64,000 bases of DNA from Candidatus Cloacimonadota bacterium (lineage in GTDB: Bacteria; Cloacimonadota; Cloacimonadia; Cloacimonadales; Cloacimonadaceae). The DNA is taken from contig JAKPXC010000121.1 of the NCBI GenBank assembly GCA_029567705.1, positions 1 to 64,000 of the forward strand, read 5' to 3'. A program made the translations under genes and the position numbers. Shown piece by piece: positions 16,001 to 25,000 of this stretch; position 1 is the stretch's first letter, and every line of letters begins with the position of its first letter. The notes under the pieces were generated by a model, which was not told the origin of the DNA, made no database searches, and was given only the letters and a program-made list of their open reading frames with translations.

Positions 16001-18462
16001 TCGGCAACCTCCATGGGTCCGATGTTGTTTATCCCTATCGTGAAAGGTGTTGTTTCACCCGGATCAAGAGCGTTATTGCCGCCATCGAGAACTCCGGCAG
16101 TATTGAAACTAAAGCGAGCGGCTTCCACAGGAACAAATTCCGAAACAGAATAGTCCATCTGGCTGCCGTCTGAGAGGTACAGGTGGAAGCGCAAAGTCGT
16201 GCCAAATGGCGCATTGGGAGCCACTGAGAACACAATAGGCTCAAGGCTGAATCCCAGGTTTCCGCCTGCAATGTCACCATAGGTAACCAGGGAATCGATC
16301 ATGGTGACATAAGGGCTGAGGGATGTAGCATATCCACTCACTGCCGGCATGAGGCTTGTACCAGTGTTCTGCAAGCCAAAATTGATCTCGATTGTCTCTC
16401 CGGGATTGGCAAGGGCATTGGTATTTCCCTGGGAAGCTCCGGTGTTGTCATCATCGATCACAACAGTGCCGGGAACAAGGTAAGCCAGATCACTCACGGC
16501 AATCGTAATCTGAGAAGGCTTGAATTCGTGAGCAGAAACGGTGATGACAGCGTTGCCCACAGTCATACCACCTGGAAGCACCAGAATCACATTTCCTTCT
16601 GCATCGGTATAACCACGGCTTATCACCTGGTCACCTTGCGAGAGAGTCACAGCTACGCTTTCGACGGCTAAGCCATTATTGTCTGTGACAGCAACGTCGA
16701 GAAGGCTGGTTCCCAAAGCAATAGTGTCTTCAACGGCTACATTGAACTGCTGAGGAATTCCCATGAAGATTTCCATAGTGGGATCTCCGATCAGATTGCA
16801 CCACTGGGCAAATTTGGCAGCCTCTGTAGGGGCAGAAACACTAAAGATTCTGTAGATATTTACCTTACCGGCCAGTAGAGCTTCGCCCATGGTTCTCATA
16901 CCGGCTTGGGTAACGCCATGGATCAAGCCCCCGTTGAGAGCATTATTGAAAGTCGTGTGAGTGGAAGAAGTAGCCATACCTGTGGCAGTGAGACCACCCG
17001 AAGGAGTGACCGCAGTACCCAGACGATAGAAATCTTCCGTCTTGGAGGGAGAGGAACTATCGAAATTACCCGTACCACAGGTAAGCATCCAGGTATGAGG
17101 AGTCTTGTAACCATTGTAGTAGGTAGTTCCAGGAGTCCATCCTGCCAGGTCTATGTAGCCACGGAAGTTATAAAAACCTACACCCTGGTTGATTCCTGCT
17201 ACTATCTGAGTGCCAAGAGAGCTGTCTCCATAAATCTCGGTGTAGGTATAATCCGGATTGATTACCTTGGAGGTTTCTTTGAGATACTTGCTCATATACA
17301 CAGTGGATATGCCTGAAGGAGCCCAGTCTGCAGCGAGCAGCATTTTATTGAGCCAAGAAGCAGTGCTGATATCTATATCCCTTTCATAGGTATAGGCTTT
17401 GTTCATCACTACCAGAAGCTGGGCCACGTTCTCCACGGAGATACGGCCGATATACACATCACCCACTCCGTCTGTACCATCGAGCCGGGTATAGGGATAA
17501 TCTCCGGGACCGCTGTTTTCGTTGTATGTGGGTATGGGGAAAGAACCGGTGGTATCACCGATAAAGATGATGTAATCCGGGCGGGTGCTGAGATCGTTGT
17601 ATAGATTTTGGATATACGCCTTGATGGCTGTATTGGAAGTTCCAGTAACAGTCGTGCTGGCGACGCGTACATCAGCGCCTTTCTGTCTTTTCCAGAGAAC
17701 GAAATTGCTTATTGCCTGAACGAAGTTCGGATCCGAGCTGTTACCGTGTATCACCAAATACCGGGGAGGCACACTCACCGGAACCATCCAGCGATAATCA
17801 TCATAGTTCAGGAAGGTTGCACTGTAAAGTTTATCAAAATAGGGAGAGACGTAGCTGGGTTCTTCTGCCAGCTCATTTAGCCCTGGGCCATTGCCAAACT
17901 CCAGCTCCAACTCCAGGTTATCATAAACGCTCAATTCCCCTGTGCCAGCATCGTAGAAAAAGGGCGATACCTGAAGAGAAACAAAGCGAAAGTCACGCAG
18001 GATGGCGGGTTCTGAATAACTTGTGGTTACTGCAGGATAAGTGCTGTTTCCGGAGAAGAATTCGTCGTTGTAAAGAAAGGACTTGGGACTTTCCAGATCC
18101 ATTCTCTGTTGAACGGGATAGGGTTTAAAAACTCCCAAACTTCTGGGATTGGTGGCATTGGAACGAACTGAAACGGTTCCATGAGCAGGAACGATCACGC
18201 TAGCGCCAATCAAGGGGAGTTCTGGCATGCCTTCGTCTATAGTGCTGGAAGCACCCGGCATGACTATATGTTGATAAACCGTGTCTCCCACCCGTTCTTC
18301 TTCGATACGGAAAGAACCGGGACTGAAAGAGATATTCATTGTGTTTGCTGTGCGCCCGGTGATCCGGAAGGCTTGATTCATGCCCTGAGCTTCCATATCC
18401 ATGGTCATAGCTCCTGCGAGACCAACCCAGATGCACAATAATAGCAGTGCTAGCTTCTTCAT
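13006..18462 (-). CDS. Large secreted gingipain-like (peptidase C25 family) protein with type IX-style C-terminal domain
   Basis: 1818 residues. Signal peptide (1-18), propeptide-like region with PELPLIGASVIVP, then the C25 caspase-like domain (about 230-580). The position of the catalytic His of gingipains (GH) reads RGY (434-436), while Cys462 is kept in TCGTGNF, so proteolysis is uncertain. After it come Ig/CARDB-like beta domains with repeated PGETI(E)(I/L)xxxLxNxG strands, a MAM/immune-inhibitor-like jelly roll (about 1440-1590, ending GQGWFIDNFSISN), a fibronectin-III domain and a FlgD-like terminal domain with NFPNPFNPTTTISF and YNLRGQLVRTLF, the pattern of type IX secretion signals. 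GAGGA precedes the ATG. A promoter-like TTTGCA/TATTTT pair lies upstream and a terminator follows, so it is probably monocistronic. Confidence 0.9.
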   Translation of the reverse strand: MKKLALLLLCIWVGLAGAMTMDMEAQGMNQAFRITGRTANTMNISFSPGSFRIEEERVGDTVYQHIVMPGASSTIDEGMPELPLIGASVIVPAHGTVSVRSNATNPRSLGVFKPYPVQQRMDLESPKSFLYNDEFFSGNSTYPAVTTSYSEPAILRDFRFVSLQVSPFFYDAGTGELSVYDNLELELEFGNGPGLNELAEEPSYVSPYFDKLYSATFLNYDDYRWMVPVSVPPRYLVIHGNSSDPNFVQAISNFVLWKRQKGADVRVASTTVTGTSNTAIKAYIQNLYNDLSTRPDYIIFIGDTTGSFPIPTYNENSGPGDYPYTRLDGTDGVGDVYIGRISVENVAQLLVVMNKAYTYERDIDISTASWLNKMLLAADWAPSGISTVYMSKYLKETSKVINPDYTYTEIYGDSSLGTQIVAGINQGVGFYNFRGYIDLAGWTPGTTYYNGYKTPHTWMLTCGTGNFDSSSPSKTEDFYRLGTAVTPSGGLTATGMATSSTHTTFNNALNGGLIHGVTQAGMRTMGEALLAGKVNIYRIFSVSAPTEAAKFAQWCNLIGDPTMEIFMGIPQQFNVAVEDTIALGTSLLDVAVTDNNGLAVESVAVTLSQGDQVISRGYTDAEGNVILVLPGGMTVGNAVITVSAHEFKPSQITIAVSDLAYLVPGTVVIDDDNTGASQGNTNALANPGETIEINFGLQNTGTSLMPAVSGYATSLSPYVTMIDSLVTYGDIAGGNLGFSLEPIVFSVAPNAPFGTTLRFHLYLSDGSQMDYSVSEFVPVEAARFSFNTAGVLDGGNNALDPGETTPFTIGINNIGPMEVADLYGRLYTLNDLVVINDNIGFFGTVPVDGTATAGTDNFSISAREMILPGMVIPMRVKLYNAAGFEQYLDFSLTIGTVNVQDPLGPCSYGYMIFDDGDWSYAEAPTFQWVGIAPAEGGLGTILPLSDAYTSGDEGDQVGGTAITTIALPFPFQFYGIQYTQASISSNGFLVLGESANAEFRNFRLPGPMGGSPMIAPFWDDLATHSGGGVYTWYDRSNNAFVVEWYNMKNGKNGTSLETFQAILYDQAYHPTSFGDGPIKFQYQTFNNVDSQSGANHGSYCSIGIEDHTGTRGLEYSFNNVYPVAASPLGNQRALYITTVPVYHMEASLILDQTYVDDNLGNSNGIAEPGETIRLGLQLTNIGNAPASGITALLTSSDPMVNITTAEAEYYPLEAEQSGVNREAFVVEISPVCPDGQVLSFTLTVTSGDDEWIRNFSIRVEASMLNLNSYMIDDSESTFNGSIDQGETVKLIVNIGNQTSVEATSVVGTLTTSRPNTTISNPVLNRAAIDANTIMQFVYDITVTGEENLGEEIPFTFSASSGNAEALEADFFVPYGVSGESNSFEHNNGEFISEGGWTWGDPSQVTPYSGSMLWGTNLSGYYPENITYSLLSPAYLLNDNSNMSFRHFFNSEAGYDGGNVSVSTDAGANWTILTPAGGYTHNNVNSLGNQPGFSGNSNGWEEEIFNLNPYAGQNVIFKFKFCSDGSNNGQGWFIDNFSISNVDKRVAKLHGFVIPTSGYSPELAVVKASNQFATHPALDGSYALYLKRGSYTAEGKMRNHQSSNFGPFTLDSANMARYTEFTLIYLPKPFSIAFTFNNDTRDLNISWTEPYDPVLPAVAYRVYKRFDMGAFQFVTETTEQTYTENLPLDGAYQYYVRVRYINVEGSPSDTLSFSVPYVAGGDAQNPALITRLNSNFPNPFNPTTTISFDLAESGRARLSVYNLRGQLVRTLFNGEKESGRHSIVWDGRDDTNRSVSSGVYFYRLETPKHTSTRKMLMVK

Positions 18463-18485
18463 AAGTATATTCCTCGACCTTATTG

Positions 18486-18514
18486 AAAATACATTTTACC
18501 CGAACTTATGCAAA
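18486..18514 (-). promoter_or_regulatory. Candidate promoter of the C25-protein gene
   Basis: On the minus strand, TTTGCA (18514-18509), a 17-bp spacer, and TATTTT (18491-18486), placing transcription start about 15 nt before the ATG at 18462, with GAGGA in the leader. Confidence 0.5.
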
Positions 18515-18575
18515 GTTCGTTCCCTAATTCGAATTCTTTCGATTTATTGAATCGGGTTCACATCTTAAATGAGAA

Positions 18576-18594
18576 GAGGCTGCCAAGCAGCCTC
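18576..18594 (-). terminator. Stem-loop downstream of glnA
   Basis: GAGGCTGC/GCAGCCTC with a 3-nt loop, 11 bp beyond the glnA stop. On the minus strand it is followed by TTCTCATTT, a weak U-tract. Probable terminator between glnA and the C25-protein gene. Confidence 0.6.
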
Positions 18595-18605
18595 CTCATG
18601 GATTC

Positions 18606-20027
18606 TTACAAGCTATAATAAAGCGTCATTTCATAGGGATGCGGACGGTCGTTCACAGCCTTATGTTCTGCCAGCTTCATCTTGATATGGGACTCGATGA
18701 GCTCTTCGTTGAAGACTCCTCCCTGCAGCAGGAAGGCATGATCATCTCTCAAAGCCTGCATGGCCTCTTCCAGATTTGCGGGAATGGAGTGCAAAGTGGC
18801 TTTCTTCTCCTCGCTCCAGGCAAAGATATTGTCATCGATCGGCCCCATGTTCAGTTTGGTAGGGTCAATTTTGTTCTTGATACCATCCAAACCTGCCATC
18901 AAGAGAGCACTCATGGCCAGATAGGGGTTGCAGGTGGCATCACCGGTGCGGAATTCAAAGCGCTTGGTGGCTTCTGTATTGCCATACTTGGGAATGCGAA
19001 TGGCAGCAGAACGGTTTGCCTGACCAAAGATCAGCTTCACCGGAGCTTCAAAGCCCGGAAGTAGACGCTTGAAAGAATTGGTGCTGGGGTTCGTGAAAGC
19101 CACAATAGCTTTCCCATGAGCCAAAATTCCACCGATGAACCAGATGGCTTCCTTGGACAGATCGGCATATCCGCCCTTTTTATAGAACACATTTTTACCT
19201 TTCTTGTGCAGCATCATGTGAAAGTGCATTCCGTTTCCGGCTTGATCGTAAACCGGCTTGGGCATAAAGGTGGCTGTGAGCCCATTCTCCAAGGCTGTGC
19301 GGCGGATGATATCCTTCATAACCATGGTATCATCGCAAATTTTGGGGAATTCCAGCAGTTCAGTCTCAATTTCCTGCTGAGAACTAAGCCCCACTTCATG
19401 ATGATGGTAACGAATCTTGATTCCAAGTTCTTCCATGTGATTGACCATCTCCTGCCGAATCTCGTAGTAACGGTCAAACGGAGTGTCCATGTGGTAACCT
19501 TTGATATCTTGGCGGGAAACGCCATCGGCATCATCAAAATCCACAGGCAGAGAGTCCTTGCACTCGGCACTGGAAATGGTGTAGCCGGCAGAATAACGGT
19601 CTGAATTCATCTCCATGGCATCGAAGAGGTGAAACTCGAGCTCGGGAATCCAGGAGGAACTATCGGCAATCCCGGAGCTGAGCAGATAATCGTGCGCACG
19701 TTTAGCCACGCTGCGGGGGTCTTTCTTCACGCCAATTCTGGTCTCTGCATCGCAGATAGAGCAGATCAGGCGCAGAGTGGGTGTATCATAGTAAGGATCC
19801 AAGCAGGCAGAGGCGAGATCGGGCATCAGCACCATATCTCCGCTCTCCACATCTCTCATCCCGGGAATGCTGGAACCATCGAAGGGCACACCATGTTCCA
19901 GCACAAAGTCCAATCTGCGGGCAGGGAATGTGATGTGATACCACTTCCCGTCCAGGCCGCAATACTTCAGATCAATGGCTTGCACTTCATTGTCTGTGAT
20001 CATTTTTTGCAATTGTTTCTTGTCCAT
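18606..20027 (-). CDS. glnA: Glutamine synthetase, type I
   Basis: 473-residue cytosolic enzyme making glutamine from glutamate, ammonia and ATP as a dodecamer. Motifs: beta-grasp N-terminus with DGSSIPG (50-56), metal-binding Glu residues in WIPELEFHLF (126-135), NGMHFHMML (265-273), the ATP/glutamate loop NPSTNSFKRL (313-322), RSAAIRIP and EFRTGDATCNPYLA. Where enterobacterial GlnA has the adenylylated Tyr (NLYDLPPEE), this protein reads NIFAWSEE (400-407), so Tyr is absent and adenylylation control is unlikely. I chose the second ATG (20027) because GGAG sits 6 nt before it; an in-frame ATG four codons earlier (20039) has no such site. Confidence 0.95.
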   Translation of the reverse strand: MDKKQLQKMITDNEVQAIDLKYCGLDGKWYHITFPARRLDFVLEHGVPFDGSSIPGMRDVESGDMVLMPDLASACLDPYYDTPTLRLICSICDAETRIGVKKDPRSVAKRAHDYLLSSGIADSSSWIPELEFHLFDAMEMNSDRYSAGYTISSAECKDSLPVDFDDADGVSRQDIKGYHMDTPFDRYYEIRQEMVNHMEELGIKIRYHHHEVGLSSQQEIETELLEFPKICDDTMVMKDIIRRTALENGLTATFMPKPVYDQAGNGMHFHMMLHKKGKNVFYKKGGYADLSKEAIWFIGGILAHGKAIVAFTNPSTNSFKRLLPGFEAPVKLIFGQANRSAAIRIPKYGNTEATKRFEFRTGDATCNPYLAMSALLMAGLDGIKNKIDPTKLNMGPIDDNIFAWSEEKKATLHSIPANLEEAMQALRDDHAFLLQGGVFNEELIESHIKMKLAEHKAVNDRPHPYEMTLYYSL

Positions 20028-20066
20028 GTCTATCTCCATGTGTGTTTTTTTAAATAGCTTAGCTGC

Positions 20067-20708
20067 CTACAGCAAGCCCCATATCTGCATGATTGATCGA
20101 ACCACAGGCATCACCAGCCTGCCGATCAGATTCAAGCCAAACAGATTGGAAACCAGTATCACTCCAATCAGGATGATCATACCCTTCTTTTCCTGAAGTG
20201 GCCACTGGTAATAAGCCCGATCCGAAAGAAAGATACCCAGCACCTTGGAACCATCCAAAGGTGGCACCGGAATAAGATTGAAAAAGGCCAGTAAAAGATT
20301 GAGATACACCACCATCAAAGCCAATTGCGGTAACAGCATGACACCTGAACCCATGTGATAAACAAAGGTGAAGAGTACCGCTATGCAGATATTGGATATC
20401 GGCCCTGCCAGTGCTGTTAAACCGCTGTCCCTTTTGTAGTTCTTGAAGTTGTAGGGATTGATCGGCACAGGCTTGGCATAACCAAAGATGAAGCCGGCAG
20501 AGAAATATAGTAAGAGCGGCAACACCACCGTGCCAAAGATATCAATATGTTTGATGGGATTGAGGCTCAGCCTTCCCTGTCTTTGTGCAGTGTCGTCTCC
20601 CAACCAGGAAGCAACCCAGGCATGGCTTACTTCATGGATGATGATGGAGTAGAACACTACCACCAGGATTCCGGCCTGCACCAGAAACTTCATAAGGACT
20701 TCGGGCAT
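20067..20708 (-). CDS. Site-2 protease family (M50) integral membrane zinc peptidase
   Basis: 213 residues with about five to six transmembrane helices. The zinc-binding HEVSH (about 25-29) is followed in the third core helix by NLIPVPPLDGSKVL with the third zinc ligand Asp, the arrangement of the short rhomboid-independent S2P group (YwhC/Rv-like, no PDZ domain). The substrate is unknown; family members cleave within membrane-spanning segments, and many small versions are stand-alone. The ATG shares its A with the tyrS stop (TAATG), so it is translated from the tyrS message. The sequence GRLSLNPIKHID, just after the active-site helix, is the usual conserved loop. Confidence 0.92.
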   Translation of the reverse strand: MPEVLMKFLVQAGILVVVFYSIIIHEVSHAWVASWLGDDTAQRQGRLSLNPIKHIDIFGTVVLPLLLYFSAGFIFGYAKPVPINPYNFKNYKRDSGLTALAGPISNICIAVLFTFVYHMGSGVMLLPQLALMVVYLNLLLAFFNLIPVPPLDGSKVLGIFLSDRAYYQWPLQEKKGMIILIGVILVSNLFGLNLIGRLVMPVVRSIMQIWGLL

Positions 20709-21907
20709 TATTTACGAATCCTCAAGTATTTTCTTTTTCCGCATTTGATCACCGCACCATTTGCCAGCTCAATTTCTGTATCAATGGCAGTGTATTTGGT
20801 ACCATCCACCGAGACAGCTCCCTGCAACATCAGCCGTTTTGCTTCACCATTGGTTTCGCAGAGTCCGCTTTCTGTCAGGATGCGGATCAGCTTCAAGCTC
20901 TTCTCCGCAGAAGAAAATTCCGGCATATCTTCGGGGACTTCTTTCTGGGAGAACTGCTTTTCGAAAGCGGCTCTGGCTTCATCCGCTGCCTCTGTTCCAT
21001 GATAAAGCTTTACGATTTCCCAGCCCAGACGCTTCTTGGCCAGCATGGGATTTACTCCTGATTCGAGCTCCTCTTTGATCTTCTGGATCTCGTCAGGATG
21101 AAGCGTGGTAGCGTAGTTATAATAATTTACAATCAGTTTGTCCGGGATGGACATCACTTTACCAAATTTCTCTGCAGGTGGATCAAAGACGGCAATATAG
21201 TTATTCATAGATTTGCTCATCTTGTTCACACCATCGGTTCCCATCAGAATGGGAGAAAGCACAGCGACCTGCTGTTCCTGGCCGAAATAGCGCTGCATGT
21301 CCCGCCCTGCCAGGATGTTAAACTTTTGTTCTGTGGCTCCCAATTCCACATCACTTTGAATCGCAACAGAATCATAGCCCTGCAGGATGGGATACATGAT
21401 CTCGTGCATACCCAGAGGCAGGCCTTGCTCGTAACGGTTACGGAAGGTATCGTGGGCCAAGAACTGAGCCAGAGTAAATTTGCCCATCAGCTTGATTACA
21501 TCGGTCATGCCCATACTGCCGAACCACTCCGTTTGGTAGCGAATCTCGGTGCGAGCCGGATCCAATACTGTAAAGAGCTGCTCCATATACTTGGCGGAGT
21601 TTTCCAGAATCTGCTCTTTGGTAAGCGGAGGACGGGAGTCGTCTCTTCCGGTGGGATCTCCGATCTGGGCGGTGAAGTCTCCAATGATGATCATACCAAT
21701 ATGTCCCATATCTTGAAATTCCCGCATTTTGCGAATGGGCACCAGGTGACCGATATGGACGTCGTAACCGGTGGGGTCTATCCCATATTTGATACGGAGT
21801 GGAACTCCGGTTTTGGCAGATTTCTCCAGCTTTTTCACCAGTTCATCCACAGGGATGATCTCTTCCACACCTTTCTTTATCACTTTTAGTTCGTTTTCAA
21901 AGTTCAT
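20708..21907 (-). CDS. tyrS: Tyrosyl-tRNA synthetase
   Basis: 399-residue class I synthetase that charges tRNA(Tyr). It has HIGH at 51-54, KMSKS at 229-233 (NKMSKSMNN), the tyrosine pocket in YGIDPTGYDVHIGHL and QGYDS, and a C-terminal S4 RNA-binding domain (EAKRLMLQGAVSVDG). The HIGH rather than HLGH-type spacing and overall length resemble the TyrZ-like bacterial group. The ribosome-binding site is GGAAG. TTGACA on the minus strand at 21965-21960, about 52 bp upstream, may be its promoter. The TAA overlaps the ATG of the M50 protease gene, making a two-gene unit. Confidence 0.96.
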   Translation of the reverse strand: MNFENELKVIKKGVEEIIPVDELVKKLEKSAKTGVPLRIKYGIDPTGYDVHIGHLVPIRKMREFQDMGHIGMIIIGDFTAQIGDPTGRDDSRPPLTKEQILENSAKYMEQLFTVLDPARTEIRYQTEWFGSMGMTDVIKLMGKFTLAQFLAHDTFRNRYEQGLPLGMHEIMYPILQGYDSVAIQSDVELGATEQKFNILAGRDMQRYFGQEQQVAVLSPILMGTDGVNKMSKSMNNYIAVFDPPAEKFGKVMSIPDKLIVNYYNYATTLHPDEIQKIKEELESGVNPMLAKKRLGWEIVKLYHGTEAADEARAAFEKQFSQKEVPEDMPEFSSAEKSLKLIRILTESGLCETNGEAKRLMLQGAVSVDGTKYTAIDTEIELANGAVIKCGKRKYLRIRK

Positions 21908-22046
21908 GGTTTTCTTCCGTTAAATTTGGTTCCGTCACGACATTAGAGCCTGCCTCTTTTGTCAAGCGAAACCCGCCCTTCTAGAGTATCTAAACTCCGT
22001 TCTGTGTGAACAGCACACAATCTACCAGGTTTTCAGGGCTGGGACG

Positions 22047-25000
22047 TTACTGCTCTGCCACCACCTTGTAGAAAGACCTCGTCCCGGGTGCCACTTGTGA
22101 CCAGCTTGTGGTAGCAGAAGTTCCCACCGATTGCCAAGAGCCATCGGGGCTATCGCTGCGATATATCCTGAACTGCGTTACAGTTACAGGGTATGTCCAG
22201 CTAAGATGAATCCGGTTGTTGGAAGAATTGTAGGATATCGTTGGCGTCGGAACCTGAGGCAGAGCCAGCCAGGAGATCAGATTGTAGCTGTCCTGATCAA
22301 AATCCTCTCCTGCAAAGGCTCCACTGGGATTTGAGAAGGATACAGAACCTTGATTTACACTTTTCGACACGTTATATGCACCGCTCCAGACATTGGCAGG
22401 GAAGACAGCGCCGCTGATCTGCAGAATTTGGTTGTTATTGATAGTCAGGAGGCAGCCTCCGCTGGCACCTTCCTGGAATCGGCAGTTATTGAAGCTGTGC
22501 TCAGAATCGACTAACGCGCCGGACTTTACGTTGATACCGCTGGTACCCATGTACTCGAAAAGAGCCCAGTCCGCAGAGATGATCCCTCCGCTTTCTATGT
22601 TGCAGATGTAGTATCCGCTCTGACGTGAGAGTTTGGCATAATGCCCGGAGCTCCCAATCAGTTGCAGCTTACCACCGCTGTTTACGGTTAGTGTTTTCGC
22701 ACTTGCAAGCTCAAACTCGGCATCTGAATCTATTTCCAAAACACCGGTGCTACCAATAGTGACATTTCCGGTGCTGCGATAGAGATGTCCATTCAGATCG
22801 AGCACTCCACTGTTGATAATCACGTTTCCCCCTCCCAATCCATATACGTCGGAACTCAGGATGAGCACGCTACCGACGGTCTTGTTTAGTGCCAGTGAGC
22901 GTATGTAAGTGGAGGAGGGAAGGCCAAAGCTCTGAGCCCCAGTTCCTTGGAAAGAAATGGTGTTGTTGTTATTGGGATCCCAGGACGTATTAGCCCCCAA
23001 GTTCAGGTTACCATAGAACCTATGTGTGATCCCGCTGGCCTGATCCTGCCATGTACAATTACTTAAGTTACAATTGCCATAAATCCTGACAGCCTGGTCG
23101 ACTTTGAAGTACACAGCGCTGCTTTTATCAACGTTCAGATGATAGACATCCCAGACATCATCGTTGGTCAATACGATAGTTTGGAGACCTCCTCCGAATG
23201 TGAGAGTTGATGTACCCGGATTGAAACCCAGGACAGCCGAATAAGTGTTATTGGCATCTGTCCAGTTTCGGTCCACCCGGATAAACAGGTTACTCCCGCC
23301 TGCGGCATTCAAACCTGCTCCGCTACTGATGCTGAGATCTCTGCCGATGCTTAACCGGCTGTTGTTCTTCATATTCAGCGTGCCATCCATAATCTGGAGA
23401 TCGTAGAGAACACTCAGTTCGACTCCCGGCGAAAGTTCAAAGTTGTCCGCTACAGAGGAGCTATTGTTGATGATTATCCCATAAACCGTCTCAGAGGTGC
23501 TGAATCCTGTGTTCTGAGAATCTCCCAGGAAGCTGATAACCGAACTGCCTTCATAGAAATTGGCAGCCCCGGAGTTGTTGGTCCAAGTTCCCTTGAGGTT
23601 TATAGCATAGTTATTGGTAGAGAATCCTCCAGAAGAAATAAGGAGATTGCCATTGAGCGTCAAGGCTGCCTGGAGATAGCATATCTTGGCAGGATTGAGG
23701 TTGATAGTAAGGTTATTGAGATAATTGCCTGAAGACATGATCAGGGCAGGATTATCACTGCCAAAGATCTCCAGAGTACCTCCATTCTGCTGAAAGGCAC
23801 CGGCTTCCGAGGCGTTGAAGCCCACTCCGGCACGGAAGGTTCCACCGCTCCAAATCCGGTTGGCATGTGAGTACAGATAAACAGAATTATGCGTGATCTC
23901 ATAGGTACCGCTATAGAGCTGGATAGCACCACGCAGTTGGATCACTGAACGATCCTGTTCTGGCCGGGAGGGATCGGGCAATACTGCCTGGCGCCAAGCT
24001 ACATCATTACGAAATACACCCTGATTGATTGTCATGTGCGATGTGTTGGAAGTAGTATAGACTCCGTGAACGATAAGCTCCCCCGGACCGATATCCACTA
24101 TTCCGTTGTGAACAAAGTTTCCATCCACCACGCAGGTACTTCCATCTCCTATCTCTAACCATGCCTCAGCGTACAGATTGATCAAGCCATTCACAGTGCA
24201 CGAAATCTCCCCCAGGATAAGGCCGTTAGCCGGGTTGATAACCAGGTTGTTGGCAATAAGCAGAGTGCCGGTGCTGCTGGGATCAACCACGAAATTACTT
24301 TCATCTCCCCCACCATTTCCACTGAGGGTCAAGTTGCCAAAACGACTGCCACCCGTACCACAATAGATATTGGCATCGTAGTCTGGCGAGAGGGTGGTGA
24401 CTGTTCCGCTGAGATCCACATTTGCTCCGCTTTCAAAACGCCAGTTCCCGGAACAATAGATGAGACCTGTTGAGATCATAGCGGAAGAGCTGCCATACCA
24501 ATTGAAATCATCTCCGCAAGTGATGGTTCCGGAGCTCATGGTTAAACCGGAGTAGATGTTGATATCATTCCAGGCAGTGATGGGATTGCTTCCCAAATCA
24601 AGTGTACCTGCCAAGACGCTCAGGCTGCCATGACAGATAATCTCGGTCGTTAATATAACCCCTTCAGTTCTATAATCTATCAGGCGTTCATATTCTCGAT
24701 GGCTCAGGCTCTGGCTTACAGCATAACGGGTAGGTGTTTTATTGACCGTCAAGTCGTTCAGATAGTTGCTGGCCAGCATAGCTATACCGGTGGTGCCACT
24801 TCCATATAACTCAAGACTGCCTCCAGTAAATTGTGCTTCCGAGCGGGTCGAAGTCACGTTCCCGTTGCAACGGATAGTGCCACCAGTTACATTCACAGTA
24901 AGAGGATTCATTCCTGTGATAGAGATACCCCTGTCTTTCCAATCAATCGTTCCTGCCGACATCGTAACACCTGCTTCGGCTGAGTATGCCCAGTAGCAAT

